Below, in pieces: positions 1 through 8,426 of a DNA stretch of 64,000 nt. The DNA is from Gammaproteobacteria bacterium (GTDB lineage: Bacteria; Pseudomonadota; Gammaproteobacteria; Eutrophobiales; Eutrophobiaceae). The first letter of the stretch is position 1; each line of letters opens with the position of its first letter. The notes below the pieces were generated by a model that did not search any database, was not told the origin of the DNA, and was given only the letters and a program-made list of their open reading frames with translations. Made by a program: the position numbers and the translations under genes. Where the stretch lies: positions 1-64,000 of the forward strand of contig JACORW010000018.1 in assembly GCA_016179185.1 (NCBI GenBank). The letters are read 5' to 3'.

Positions 1-1097
1 CAGTAGAGCGTCTCGACGTTGTGGATCAGGGTGGGGCGCCCGAACAGGCCTACCTCGGAGGGGTAGGGCGGCTTGTGGCGCGGCTCGCCACGGCGGCCTT
101 CGATGCTCTCGAGCATCGCCGACTCCTCGCCGCAGATGTAGGCCCCGGCGCCGCGGCGCAGATAAAGGGGAGGCAGCGTGCACGGCGGCGATTTTTCGAG
201 TGCGGCGATCTCCCGTTCAAGCAGCGCGCGGCAGGCGGCGTATTCGTCGCGCAGATAAATGTATACCGCCTCCGCTTCGATGGCCCAGGCGGCGATCAAG
301 GCCCCTTCCAGAAAACGGTGCGGTGATCGTTCAAGATAATAACGATCTTTGAATGTTCCCGGCTCCCCCTCGTCGATATTTACGGCAATCAGTCTGGGCT
401 TGGGCTGGTTGCGGAGAATCTCCCATTTTGTCCCCGCAGGGAAACCGGCCCCGCCCAGGCCGCGCAGCCGGGAGTCCTTGAGCGCCCCGATGATTTCATC
501 GCGTGTCAACCGGCCGGCCTGGCAGCGTTGCAACAGCTTGTATCCCCCGTCCCTGCAATAGGGGTCCAGTGTTTCCGCGGCAGGACCGGGAGCCGTCACA
601 GCCTGTTGTTCCACGGCGCGACGCACCTGATCGACGGAGGCAGCGTCGATGGGATTCTGATGCACCACCGCCACCGGTGCCGAGTGGCATCGCCCGACGC
701 AGGGGGCGGGAAGCACCCGCACTGCCGGCGACAGCCTCTTTTCCAGTTCTGCAAGCAGTGATGCCCCGCCGTACATGGCGCAGGTCAATGATTGACAGAC
801 ACGCACCGTAATTGGCGGGGGCGTGTCAACCGGGGATTCCACCACGGTGAAGTGATGATAGAACGTCGCCACTTCATAGACCTCGGTACCGGACAGGCGC
901 AACTCCTCGGCCAGGGCGAGCAGGTGGTCCTTGCGCAGGCATCCATATCGATCCTGAATGCGGTGCAGATATTCCACCAGCAGATCGCGCCGTCGTGGCG
1001 ACTCTCCCAGCAACGACCGCACGTCGGACAGGGCGGTGGAACTTGTCTCCCGTCCGCGGACCGGCAATCGGGACCTGTTTTTAGCCGGCCCGGTCAC
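1..1097 (-). CDS. NAD-dependent formate dehydrogenase NuoE-NuoF-like beta subunit, 3' end cut by window
   Basis: The minus-strand frame is open from a GTG at 1097 to the window edge (365 codons visible). The N-terminal part is a NuoE/thioredoxin-like 2Fe-2S domain with ligand pairs CQSLTC and CVGRC. It is followed by a NuoF domain with the FMN motif GLGGAGFPAGTKW and the motifs GAGAYICGEES and RPTLIHNVETLY. Fused NuoE-NuoF subunits are typical of soluble NAD-dependent formate dehydrogenases such as Fdh1 of methylotrophs, where they pass electrons from the Mo/W subunit to NAD. The GTG overlaps the fhcC stop as GTGA, so it is translationally coupled to the Fhc genes, whose product is formate. 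A hydrogenase or NADH-dehydrogenase role is possible from the domains alone, but the context favours formate oxidation. The catalytic subunit should lie just beyond base 1. Confidence 0.88.
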   Translation of the reverse strand, partial: MTGPAKNRSRLPVRGRETSSTALSDVRSLLGESPRRRDLLVEYLHRIQDRYGCLRKDHLLALAEELRLSGTEVYEVATFYHHFTVVESPVDTPPPITVRVCQSLTCAMYGGASLLAELEKRLSPAVRVLPAPCVGRCHSAPVAVVHQNPIDAASVDQVRRAVEQQAVTAPGPAAETLDPYCRDGGYKLLQRCQAGRLTRDEIIGALKDSRLRGLGGAGFPAGTKWEILRNQPKPRLIAVNIDEGEPGTFKDRYYLERSPHRFLEGALIAAWAIEAEAVYIYLRDEYAACRALLEREIAALEKSPPCTLPPLYLRRGAGAYICGEESAMLESIEGRRGEPRHKPPYPSEVGLFGRPTLIHNVETLY

Positions 1098-1933
1098 GTC
1101 GCCGCACCCGCTCTGGCGTTCAGCAGGATCAGAATCTCGCCCTTGCCGCCCGCGGTGAGATCCCCAGCCAGGCGAATTGCCTCGGGGCCAAAACCGCGAA
1201 ACATTGCCATGGATGTTCGCGTGCCGCCCAGCTGCTTGAACAGCAGGCGCAGGAACTCCATTTTCAGCGTTCCGGCGGCGCGAAATCCGACGGGCGGCAA
1301 CAGCGGTTTGCGCCCCATGAGGATCGTGCCGCGCTTCATGCCGATGCCGGCGTGTGCGCCGGATCGACCCATGACGATGATGGTACCCGCAGCCATCCTG
1401 TGCGCGAGCCACGGACCGCTGTTGCCAAGCACGACGATGGTGCCCGCGCGCATGCGTTCGCCGGCGCGATCGCCGGCATCGCCTGCGATGAGGATCAAGC
1501 CGTCCTTCATGCCCGTCAGTTGTCCCGGCAGCGCCGCCCCGATGCGGTGCCCGACGCAACCGGACACGTCTATCAGTCCTCCGCCCATGGATGCGCCCAC
1601 CCATTCACCGGCATCGCCGCGGACGCGGATCTCACCGCCCTCCATGCGTTCTCCAAGATTGTCTCCGGCATGGCCACGGACCTCAAGAGTGCCGGAACGC
1701 ATCCGGAAACCGATTCGAAACAGCTGGTCCGTACTGCGACGGATTTCCACGCGGCGCGCACCCCGGCCCGTGATTTCGAACAATGTGTCCACGCGCACGC
1801 GCCGCCGGCCGCACTGGAGCCGGATTGCGGCGACGGCATCCCGGTTCATGCCGTGCAGTTTGTCCGGCGTCAGGGGGGAGACATCGATCCGCCCATGGTC
1901 GTTGCGGCGCAGGGTCAGTATCAGCGGCTTCAA
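1094..1933 (-). CDS. fhcC: Formyltransferase/hydrolase complex subunit C (hydrolytic set)
   Basis: This 279-residue protein is the glycine-rich beta-helix subunit of the formyl-methanofuran complex. Repeats of the form G-x-I-x-V-x-G-x-A-G run through most of the chain (for example GEIRVRGDAGEWVGASMGGG), as in FmdC/FwdC and FhcC. A TTG at 1933 overlaps the upstream fhcD stop as TTGA and gives the start MKPLILTLR, which fits the family; a GTG 15 bases upstream is an alternative. The subunit is structural and holds FhcA and FhcD. Its own stop overlaps the formate dehydrogenase beta start. It is clearly diverged from the second C subunit at 7617-8426, so the two are not a recent duplication. Confidence 0.9.
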   Translation of the reverse strand: MKPLILTLRRNDHGRIDVSPLTPDKLHGMNRDAVAAIRLQCGRRRVRVDTLFEITGRGARRVEIRRSTDQLFRIGFRMRSGTLEVRGHAGDNLGERMEGGEIRVRGDAGEWVGASMGGGLIDVSGCVGHRIGAALPGQLTGMKDGLILIAGDAGDRAGERMRAGTIVVLGNSGPWLAHRMAAGTIIVMGRSGAHAGIGMKRGTILMGRKPLLPPVGFRAAGTLKMEFLRLLFKQLGGTRTSMAMFRGFGPEAIRLAGDLTAGGKGEILILLNARAGAAT

Positions 1934-2826
1934 TTCAGGATGTCCCACAGATGAAAATGAAACGGGCCAAGCTTGCCGCCGTAGTTGCCGGCCCCAATGC
2001 GGTAGATCCCCTTGCCGGGACCGAACTTGCACACCGCGCGGATCCCGGCGCACATGGCCTCACGGATCGCCGCCTCGTTAAGGCCGTCGATGACAATCTC
2101 TAGCACCGATCCCACCTCTGCGGACAGCAGCGAAGTTACCTGGCCTTTCAGTGTCGGGCAGAACACCTCGTTCGTCGAGGCGGGCATGAACCTGTATTTC
2201 GAGCCGACCTTGGATCCCGATCCGACAATGCCGCCGGGAAACGTGGTCACCGCGCCGTGCACGGCGCGGATCGCCACCACCGCCCGTTCGCAGGCGGCGA
2301 GACCGTGGCGGGAGGTCTTGGCCATGACGAGAAAATTGCCGCCGCCGATGGCAGGCACGACGCCGGTCGTGTCCTCGCACAGGAACTCGCCGTGCATGAC
2401 CGGAATGCGCCAATAGCGCACACCATTGACCTTCTTCGAGATCTGATAACCGTCGCCGAAATAGCGCAGGCTCTTGCCGAGGGGAATGACGTCGTCGCTG
2501 CGGCTGCCGGCGAAACAGGCGCTGGTGGCAGTGGTCATCACCGACTGGCCCACGCGCCTGCGGACCTGTTCCACCAGTTGCTTGCGGGACATCGCAAAGA
2601 TGATGACGGCGATCCCGGGACGCCCGTCCGGCGTTTCCTCCGGAAGCAGTTCCCGTTCGATGTCCGCCTCGCACCCGCAGGCAATCACTGACGAGGCAAA
2701 TCCGGTCAGCGAATTCGCCGCCCGATACGCCCATTTCAACGTCATCGCGGTGATGATCAGCCGCGTCGCCTTCATTGGAAAGGCCTCGGCGAAAGTATCG
2801 TCAATGTGGACGCCGTTGATGCGCAT
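1930..2826 (-). CDS. fhcD: Formylmethanofuran:H4MPT formyltransferase (hydrolytic set)
   Basis: This 298-residue protein matches formyltransferase (Ftr/FhcD) over its full length. It starts MRINGVHIDDTFAEAFPMKA and has the conserved stretches RYFGDGYQISKKVNG and GGIVGSGSKVGSKY, with the C-terminal EIVIDGLNEAAIREAM. It moves the formyl group from formyl-H4MPT to methanofuran in the oxidative direction, in the cytoplasm, and in bacteria is part of the Fhc complex. It sits 6 bases after fhcA and overlaps fhcC. A second Ftr is encoded at 8423-9325. Confidence 0.94.
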   Translation of the reverse strand: MRINGVHIDDTFAEAFPMKATRLIITAMTLKWAYRAANSLTGFASSVIACGCEADIERELLPEETPDGRPGIAVIIFAMSRKQLVEQVRRRVGQSVMTTATSACFAGSRSDDVIPLGKSLRYFGDGYQISKKVNGVRYWRIPVMHGEFLCEDTTGVVPAIGGGNFLVMAKTSRHGLAACERAVVAIRAVHGAVTTFPGGIVGSGSKVGSKYRFMPASTNEVFCPTLKGQVTSLLSAEVGSVLEIVIDGLNEAAIREAMCAGIRAVCKFGPGKGIYRIGAGNYGGKLGPFHFHLWDILN

Positions 2827-2832
2827 GGCCGG

Positions 2833-4494
2833 CTACACCGGCAGGCAGGAATGGGTGCTGAGGCCGGCCCGGCCGTAGCTCAGCAATTCATCGTCGCCGA
2901 GGCGGAAATTCCCCAGTCGCACGGTATGGTATCTGTCGAAGTAACGCTGCAGCCGCCGCGCGATGGCAGGGTCGAACTCGGGCGCCACCCGATGCACTGT
3001 CCCTGCCGGCGTGTCTATAATCCGGCCATCCTGTACCACCGGCTTCCCGTCCTTGAACACCAGCCGCGGGCTGGAAAACATTTCCTCCATGTTCCTGCGT
3101 TTGCGATACACGACGACGTCGGCCGCAGCCCCCACGCCAAGGTGGCCGCGATCGCCCAATCCCAGGCTGCGGGCGGGCGCGGCCCGGGTCAGGATGGCAA
3201 TTTCATACAGTGAGTATTCCCGGGTCAGGCTCGCCAGGATGGAGTGCTGGCGCGCGGCCGGGTGCAGTCCGGACAGCATCTCCAGTCGGTATTCCCGGTC
3301 CATGAGCAGCCGGATCAGGTGCGGATAGCAGGTGAACGGCGCTCCATTCGGATGATCGGTGGTCAGGAAGATGCGCCACGGGTCGTTGATCAGCAGGAAC
3401 AGCTCGAGGCCGACGCACCACTGCAACGCGTTGACGAAGTTCCTGCTGCGGTAGTTGAACGGGACCACGCCGCAACCGGCGTCGCACTCGATGTCCATGG
3501 TCACGGTCTTCTTCGGGTGCGCGTGCTTCGCGCCGCGGAACTGCAGCATGGTGTCGCCGGAAGCGGTCACCGTCCGGCCGAACATGATTTGGCCCACATC
3601 CAGCGAAATATTCTGCGCGGCATTGATGCGTTCGGCGATGCGCGCGGCGCCGGACGAGAATTTTCTATCCCCTTCCTTGCCGTAGGCATGGAACTGCAGG
3701 TGCGTCAAATGCATGCGCAACCCGTCCGCGGCCGTAATGGTGTCCAGCGTGGTCGCGTCATTCCCCGGCACGCCGAGGTTGCAGCCGTGCACGTGCAGGG
3801 GATGGGGAATGCCGAGATCGTGCACGGCGGTGCACAGTGCCCGCAGAATGCTCCGCGGCGTCACGTCATACACGGCATGGCGCTCGTCCAGGTCCAGCTT
3901 GCGCTGATTGAACTTGAAGGCATTGATGCCGCCGGGGTTCACGACCTTGACGGCCAGCGCCTGGGTGGCGCGCATCGTCCAGGCGACATAATCGGTTATC
4001 AGCGCTTGCGGAGCGCCGTCGGACATCAGTTGCAGCAGGAAGTCGTCATTGCCCATCAGCACATAAGCGCCGGCATCGACTATCGGGATGTCCGCCATCT
4101 CCAGATGCGCCTGGCGTGTGTTGGCCGGCAGCATCGCCGGCTCGAAGCACGCGGTGTAACCCATTTCCGCGTACCGATACCCGGTGACGAACGTGGACGG
4201 CACCGCCCGGCCGGAACCGCCGCGGCGTCCGGCCGATGGCGCCACCGGGTCCTGTTCATGATCTTCCGGCAACAGTACCCGCGCAATGTTGACCTTGCCG
4301 CCGCCGATGTGCGTGTGTATGTCTAGCGCTCCTGCCATGACGATATTGCCCGACAAATCATATTCGCGATCGATCTTGCGCATTGCGGCGGGGGCACGGA
4401 CGATGCGCCCGTCTTCGATGAAGATGTCCCGTTGCACGGCGTTGACGCCGTGCGCCGGGTCAATGATCGTGCCGTTCGCGAGTCTGGTCAGCAT
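2833..4494 (-). CDS. fhcA: Formyl-methanofuran hydrolase subunit A, amidohydrolase (hydrolytic set)
   Basis: This 553-residue member of the amidohydrolase superfamily hydrolyses formyl-methanofuran to formate and methanofuran. It shows the metal-binding HxH at residues 60-62 (ALDIHTHIGGGKVN), the Lys region KVVNPGG, the His motifs HVHGCNLG and HLQFHAYG, and the Asp/His motif TTDHPNG. Its length is normal for FhcA/FwdA. It lies 3 bases after the fhcB stop and 6 bases before fhcD. Compared with the other A subunit (9333-10982) it has bacterial-type replacements such as MAGALDIH for MPGGVDIH. Confidence 0.94.
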   Translation of the reverse strand: MLTRLANGTIIDPAHGVNAVQRDIFIEDGRIVRAPAAMRKIDREYDLSGNIVMAGALDIHTHIGGGKVNIARVLLPEDHEQDPVAPSAGRRGGSGRAVPSTFVTGYRYAEMGYTACFEPAMLPANTRQAHLEMADIPIVDAGAYVLMGNDDFLLQLMSDGAPQALITDYVAWTMRATQALAVKVVNPGGINAFKFNQRKLDLDERHAVYDVTPRSILRALCTAVHDLGIPHPLHVHGCNLGVPGNDATTLDTITAADGLRMHLTHLQFHAYGKEGDRKFSSGAARIAERINAAQNISLDVGQIMFGRTVTASGDTMLQFRGAKHAHPKKTVTMDIECDAGCGVVPFNYRSRNFVNALQWCVGLELFLLINDPWRIFLTTDHPNGAPFTCYPHLIRLLMDREYRLEMLSGLHPAARQHSILASLTREYSLYEIAILTRAAPARSLGLGDRGHLGVGAAADVVVYRKRRNMEEMFSSPRLVFKDGKPVVQDGRIIDTPAGTVHRVAPEFDPAIARRLQRYFDRYHTVRLGNFRLGDDELLSYGRAGLSTHSCLPV

Positions 4495-4497
4495 GGC

Positions 4498-5760
4498 TCA
4501 GATGCAGCCGCGGATCTGATTCAGCACGTCTGCGGCGCCGGGCAGGGTGGTGCCGCGTACGGCACGCAACGGCAGGCCGACAACATTGTCGAGGCGAAAC
4601 ATCGTCCCGGCGGCATCCAGACCGGGGATCGCCACCGGAATAAACACCTCGGCGAGCGCGGCCAGGCGTCGTGACGGCGGCGCGAGGATTATCGTCGGAA
4701 TCCGCCTGCGTTGCGGGGGCGGAAGCGGGTGCAGCGTCGAGATCCACAACAGTGCGTCCGCTTCCCGGCGCTCCAGCAATGCCTCGCAGGCGTTTCGTGA
4801 CGGGTTGTATTCCGGGGCGCCGCCGGCAAAGTTGACGCGCAGGGGGTAGCCGGTTTGCCACGCGCACACGTTCAGTGCCGTGATCGCGCCGTCGCTGCCG
4901 CCGAGGGAAAGCCCCGCCGCGCGCGTGAACCGGTTCAGGTCGGCAACCAGCTCGCAGGCTCCCTCAATGACGATATCGGCCAGTTCGGACGCAAGCTGTC
5001 CGGGAGCCCAGGCCACGACCGCGTAGTGTGCGGAGCGCAATCGGGCAGCAAGTTTTTTCAATGCCGGCATCCTGCCCGCGTGGGGGCCTTTCCGCGGCAG
5101 GGGAATGGCTTGCCCGGACAGCGTTGCGCGCAATACGCTCAGCATCTCCGGCAGGTCATTCGGGCGGCACGTTATGGACGTGGCGGAAGAAATCTGCCGC
5201 TTCAGCGATCTTCCCAGCGCCGCTGCACCGATGACGGCTACCTGCCGTGACCTTCTGGGTTTTCGCCCCATTGTCGGCCGGGGCTGCAGGCAGCGCTCGG
5301 TGAAGCGCGGGTTGACTGAATCGCCGTCGGTGCCCAGCAGCAGCACGAGGTCGGCGCGATTGCGCAACTCCGTGAGCGTTGTCATAATCCAGCCGCGCCG
5401 TTGCACCACCAGCGCGTTGCTGATGACGGCATGACCGTGCATGTGGTCCACGGCGGCGCCGGTCTTCTCCGCCAGCGCCAGCGCGGCGCGGCATCCTGAC
5501 GCGTCCGTCGCCATCCCGGCAATTAATGGCTGGTGTGATCGTTTCAGGACCCGGGCCGCATGTTTGACAGCCTGATCCAGCGTCACCGGCAGTCCCTGGA
5601 CGCGCGCCCGCGGATCGGCGCCGGACTGGGCAAATCCGCTAACGGCGCGGTCGCAGCCCCTGGCGACGACCCGGGCCGTGTCGCCGTCCATTGCCACCAT
5701 CAAATCGTCGCAGTGCAGGCCGCAGAACGGGCAGGTCACATCCTTTATCGTAGTTGACAT
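4498..5760 (-). CDS. fhcB: Fhc subunit B lacking the Mo/W ligand Cys (hydrolytic set)
   Basis: The ATG at 5760 gives a 420-residue protein related to the catalytic Mo/W subunit FmdB/FwdB. The Fe-S type cysteines remain (CPFCGLHC at residues 10-17 and Cys36). The segment that in the paralogue reads SVCHGPS is here AVDHMHGHAV, so the metal-ligand Cys is gone. In bacterial Fhc this subunit is known to be redox inactive, with the complex only hydrolysing formyl-methanofuran to formate; the missing ligand fits that. There is no partner FmdD in this gene set. It is first of the Fhc block and lies 98 bases downstream of the reductase gene. Confidence 0.92.
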   Translation of the reverse strand: MSTTIKDVTCPFCGLHCDDLMVAMDGDTARVVARGCDRAVSGFAQSGADPRARVQGLPVTLDQAVKHAARVLKRSHQPLIAGMATDASGCRAALALAEKTGAAVDHMHGHAVISNALVVQRRGWIMTTLTELRNRADLVLLLGTDGDSVNPRFTERCLQPRPTMGRKPRRSRQVAVIGAAALGRSLKRQISSATSITCRPNDLPEMLSVLRATLSGQAIPLPRKGPHAGRMPALKKLAARLRSAHYAVVAWAPGQLASELADIVIEGACELVADLNRFTRAAGLSLGGSDGAITALNVCAWQTGYPLRVNFAGGAPEYNPSRNACEALLERREADALLWISTLHPLPPPQRRRIPTIILAPPSRRLAALAEVFIPVAIPGLDAAGTMFRLDNVVGLPLRAVRGTTLPGAADVLNQIRGCI

Positions 5761-5789
5761 GTTCGTTACGTTACCGGATATGGAGGCAT

Positions 5790-5814
5790 CCCGGCGTGTC
5801 CCGGAGACGCCGGG
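5790..5814. other. Hairpin between reductase gene and fhcB
   Basis: Arms CCCGGCGT (5790-5797) and ACGCCGGG (5807-5814) form an 8-bp stem in the only sizeable gap inside the minus-strand C1 run. No T-tract follows on the minus strand, so a standard rho-independent terminator is unlikely. An mRNA processing or attenuating structure that sets different levels of the two complexes is possible but inferred. Confidence 0.4.
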
Positions 5815-5858
5815 TTGCAGCGGGCGGATCGACGGCCCAACATGGCTCCACGTGCGGC

Positions 5859-7247
5859 TTACGCCAGCAACGCGAGCATTTCCCTGACGTAGGTAAACTT
5901 CTCCCGCGGTTTGCCGAGATTCGCGCCGCGTGCGACCTCGGCTGCGTCGATTCTCTTCCAGTCGGAGAAGCTGACGGGACGGGTGCCGCGCCCGTGGAGG
6001 AGACTGCGCAGAGAGGCGAATCCGGATTTTCCGCCTGCAGCGGAAAGTTTCGGCAGATCGGCCACCAGCGATGCCACGGTAGCCACGCTGTCGGCGCGAT
6101 TTGTCCCAATGATACCCGTTGGCCCGCGCTTGATCCATCCGGCGACGTATATCTGCGGGACCGACTGACCTTCGGCGACGACGCGCCCCGCGAGGTTCGG
6201 GATCGTCCCGGAACGGGGATCGAACGGCACGCCGGGCATGGCGATGCCGCGGTAGCCGATGCTGCGAAACACGAGTCCGGTCTCGAGCGACATGAATTTT
6301 CCGGTGCCGCGCGCGGACTGATTCATTGGCGCGCCGGAGAGGACATTGTGTTCCAGCACGATGTTACGCACCCGGCTGTCGCCTTCAATGCGCGCCGGGC
6401 TCTTCTGAAACGTGAATACCACGCGCCGGCGCGCCTTTCCCGGGGGCCGGGCTGCAAAACCGGAGAAAATCTCCACAATGCGTTTCGCGCCGGCATTGCC
6501 CGCGCCGGCGATCTCCGCGGCGCTGGCCTCATTGAGGGCGAGTTCGGCCGGATCGATGCTGGCGTCGCATTCCTCCAATTCGCCGAATTCCTTCAATTCC
6601 TTCGAGGTGAATTTTGCCTGGGCCGGCCCGCGCCGCCCGACGACGAAAATCTCCCTGACCTTGCTGGTGCGCAGAACCTCCAGCGCGTGTTCGGCGATAT
6701 CGGTGTGGGCCAGTTCCTGAGGCGACCTTGCCAGTATTCTGGCGACGTCGGCGGCCACGTTTCCCTGGCCGATGATCACGGCCCGTTCATGGGAAAGGTC
6801 GAAAACGCGGTCGCGGAAATCGGGATGGCCATTGTACCAGCCGACAAACTCGGTGGCAGTGTGGCTGCCGGCAAGGCTCTCGCCATCTATGCCGAGGGGT
6901 TTGTCCGCTTCGGCGCCGCACGCGAGGATCACGGCATCGTAGGCTTCGCACAGCTCGCCCACGCTCACGTCGTTACCGACGCGGATATTGCCGTAGTACT
7001 CGAAACCCGGCATTTCCGCGATCCGGGAATAAACATCAATTACCTGTTTCAGCTTGGCGTGATCCGGAGCGACGCCGCTGCGCACCAGCCCGTACGGCAC
7101 CGGCAGGCGCTCGAGCATGCTGATCTGCACCGGCAATCCGGATTTGAACAGCGCCTCAGCCGCGTAAAATCCGCTTGGGCCGCTGCCGACGATGGCCACC
7201 TGCCACGGCGCGCCGGAGGCGCCCGAGCCTTCAGCCACGGCAATCAA
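5859..7247 (-). CDS. Ferredoxin-NADP reductase, adrenodoxin reductase/FprA type
   Basis: This 462-residue flavoprotein transfers electrons between ferredoxin and NADP(H). The FAD-binding motif VAIVGSGPSGFYAAEAL is at residues 17-33. The family signature LPVPYGLVRSGVAPDH follows, and an NADP-binding motif GQGNVAADVARIL lies near residue 160. The late motif GWIKRGPTGIIGTNR is also typical. The class usually pairs with a ferredoxin, and the gene 31 bases upstream encodes one (7279-7584). Its place between two formyl-methanofuran complexes suggests it passes electrons from formyl-methanofuran oxidation, via that ferredoxin, to NADP. NAD versus NADP preference cannot be fixed from sequence. Confidence 0.9.
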   Translation of the reverse strand: MIAVAEGSGASGAPWQVAIVGSGPSGFYAAEALFKSGLPVQISMLERLPVPYGLVRSGVAPDHAKLKQVIDVYSRIAEMPGFEYYGNIRVGNDVSVGELCEAYDAVILACGAEADKPLGIDGESLAGSHTATEFVGWYNGHPDFRDRVFDLSHERAVIIGQGNVAADVARILARSPQELAHTDIAEHALEVLRTSKVREIFVVGRRGPAQAKFTSKELKEFGELEECDASIDPAELALNEASAAEIAGAGNAGAKRIVEIFSGFAARPPGKARRRVVFTFQKSPARIEGDSRVRNIVLEHNVLSGAPMNQSARGTGKFMSLETGLVFRSIGYRGIAMPGVPFDPRSGTIPNLAGRVVAEGQSVPQIYVAGWIKRGPTGIIGTNRADSVATVASLVADLPKLSAAGGKSGFASLRSLLHGRGTRPVSFSDWKRIDAAEVARGANLGKPREKFTYVREMLALLA

Positions 7248-7278
7248 CCCCGGTCACCAGTTTTTGGCTCGGCCCCGT

Positions 7279-7584
7279 TCAGAATCCGAGCGCGGATTTT
7301 CTTTCCTCCGCCCCGGGCAGGGGATCCATCTGCTCGCTGCATACCGGCAGACCCTTGGAGCGTGTGGCGTTGATCTCAATCCACTCGCGCTTGTCATCCG
7401 GGAGATCGTCTTCCTCAAAGATGGCCTGCACCGGGCATTCGGGGATGCACGCGCTGCAATCGATGCAGACGTCGGGGTCTATGTAAAGCATCTCGCCGTC
7501 GTAATGGAAACATTCTACGGGGCAAACGGCGACGCAATCGGTGAAGCGGCAACCTTGGCAGTTGTCAGTGACTACGGTGGTCAT
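7279..7584 (-). CDS. fdxA: 7Fe-type ferredoxin (FdxA-like)
   Basis: The ATG at 7584 has GAGGG about 8 bases upstream and gives a 101-residue ferredoxin; an upstream in-frame ATG at 7620 lacks such a site. The cysteine pattern CQGCRFTDCVAVCP followed by CIDCSACIPECP fits one 3Fe-4S and one 4Fe-4S cluster, with the C-terminal extension seen in FdxA proteins. It lies between fmdC and the ferredoxin reductase, so it is the likely electron carrier of the formylmethanofuran dehydrogenase set. In methanogens that job belongs to the FmdF/FwdF or FmdG-type polyferredoxins, none of which is seen here. Confidence 0.92.
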   Translation of the reverse strand: MTTVVTDNCQGCRFTDCVAVCPVECFHYDGEMLYIDPDVCIDCSACIPECPVQAIFEEDDLPDDKREWIEINATRSKGLPVCSEQMDPLPGAEERKSALGF

Positions 7585-7616
7585 GGGGTTTCCCTCGTTG
7601 CTGTGGCAATGACAAT

Positions 7617-8426
7617 TCAAATTGACGGTGACAGGATCTCGCCGCGGTTAAGCTCCACCGCATCCCCGCACCAGCGGCGGTACGAGGCGGACAGCTGACC
7701 GTCCGTCACCGGCAGACCAAGTCTCCGCAGGTGGAGGAGATACAGGGGCAGAAACGACGGCCGGTATTCGCATGCGTAGGCGAATGTCGGCAGCACTTCC
7801 AGCGGCTGCATTGCGATGATCGTCCCGCGTTTCATGCCGGCCCCGGTCCGAATTCCCGCGGCGCCGAAAATTGTAACAGTGCCGGCCAGCATGTTGACAC
7901 CGGCAAAATCGCCGCAGCTCCCGCCGATGGCAATCAGGCCGCCGCGCATGCCGTGGCCGGCCTCGTTCCGGGCGGCGCCGTGAATGATGATTTCGCCGCC
8001 GGTCATGCCCACGGCGGCGCCGCGGTAAGCGCTGCCTGCGAGATGGCCGGCGCTGCCGCGTATGACGATACGCCCACCCCGCATCTCCGGGCCGACCCAG
8101 TCGCCCGCATTACCGGAGACGACGATGGTGCCGCCGAGCATTTCCGCACCAAGATGGGCACCGGCGTGGCCGTCAATGTGGATCTGGCCGCAGGACATTG
8201 TCGCGCCGATGTGCTTGACCCGGGACATGTCTCCGCGCAGCTGGATGGTTTCACCGGGCGCGCCTGACACGGTGAACACTTCCGCCAGCGGCACCTGGCG
8301 ATTTCCATAAAACACCGGCAGGCGCTCGATTTCGGCAATGGGCAGTTGCCTCAGGCGATCCGGAGTAATGCAGTCCGCTTCCACCGGTACCTCGGGCGCG
8401 GCGCGCAGTTCCAGCCGCAGGGTCAC
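7617..8426 (-). CDS. fmdC: Formylmethanofuran dehydrogenase subunit C (redox set)
   Basis: This 269-residue beta-helix subunit carries repeats such as GGTIVVSGNAGDWVGPEM and GGRIVIRGSAGHLAGSAY across residues 60-200. It scaffolds the A and D subunits. The GTG start at 8426 overlaps the preceding ftr stop as GTGA. The N-terminal segment (VFYGNRQVPLAEVF) resembles methanogen FmdC/FwdC more than the bacterial FhcC at 1094-1933. The ferredoxin gene follows after 32 bases. Confidence 0.88.
   Translation of the reverse strand: MTLRLELRAAPEVPVEADCITPDRLRQLPIAEIERLPVFYGNRQVPLAEVFTVSGAPGETIQLRGDMSRVKHIGATMSCGQIHIDGHAGAHLGAEMLGGTIVVSGNAGDWVGPEMRGGRIVIRGSAGHLAGSAYRGAAVGMTGGEIIIHGAARNEAGHGMRGGLIAIGGSCGDFAGVNMLAGTVTIFGAAGIRTGAGMKRGTIIAMQPLEVLPTFAYACEYRPSFLPLYLLHLRRLGLPVTDGQLSASYRRWCGDAVELNRGEILSPSI

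Noticed and set aside
5754-7373. Open frame of 539 codons on the plus strand
   Set aside because: Antisense to the ferredoxin-NADP reductase, whose FAD and NADP motifs are complete.
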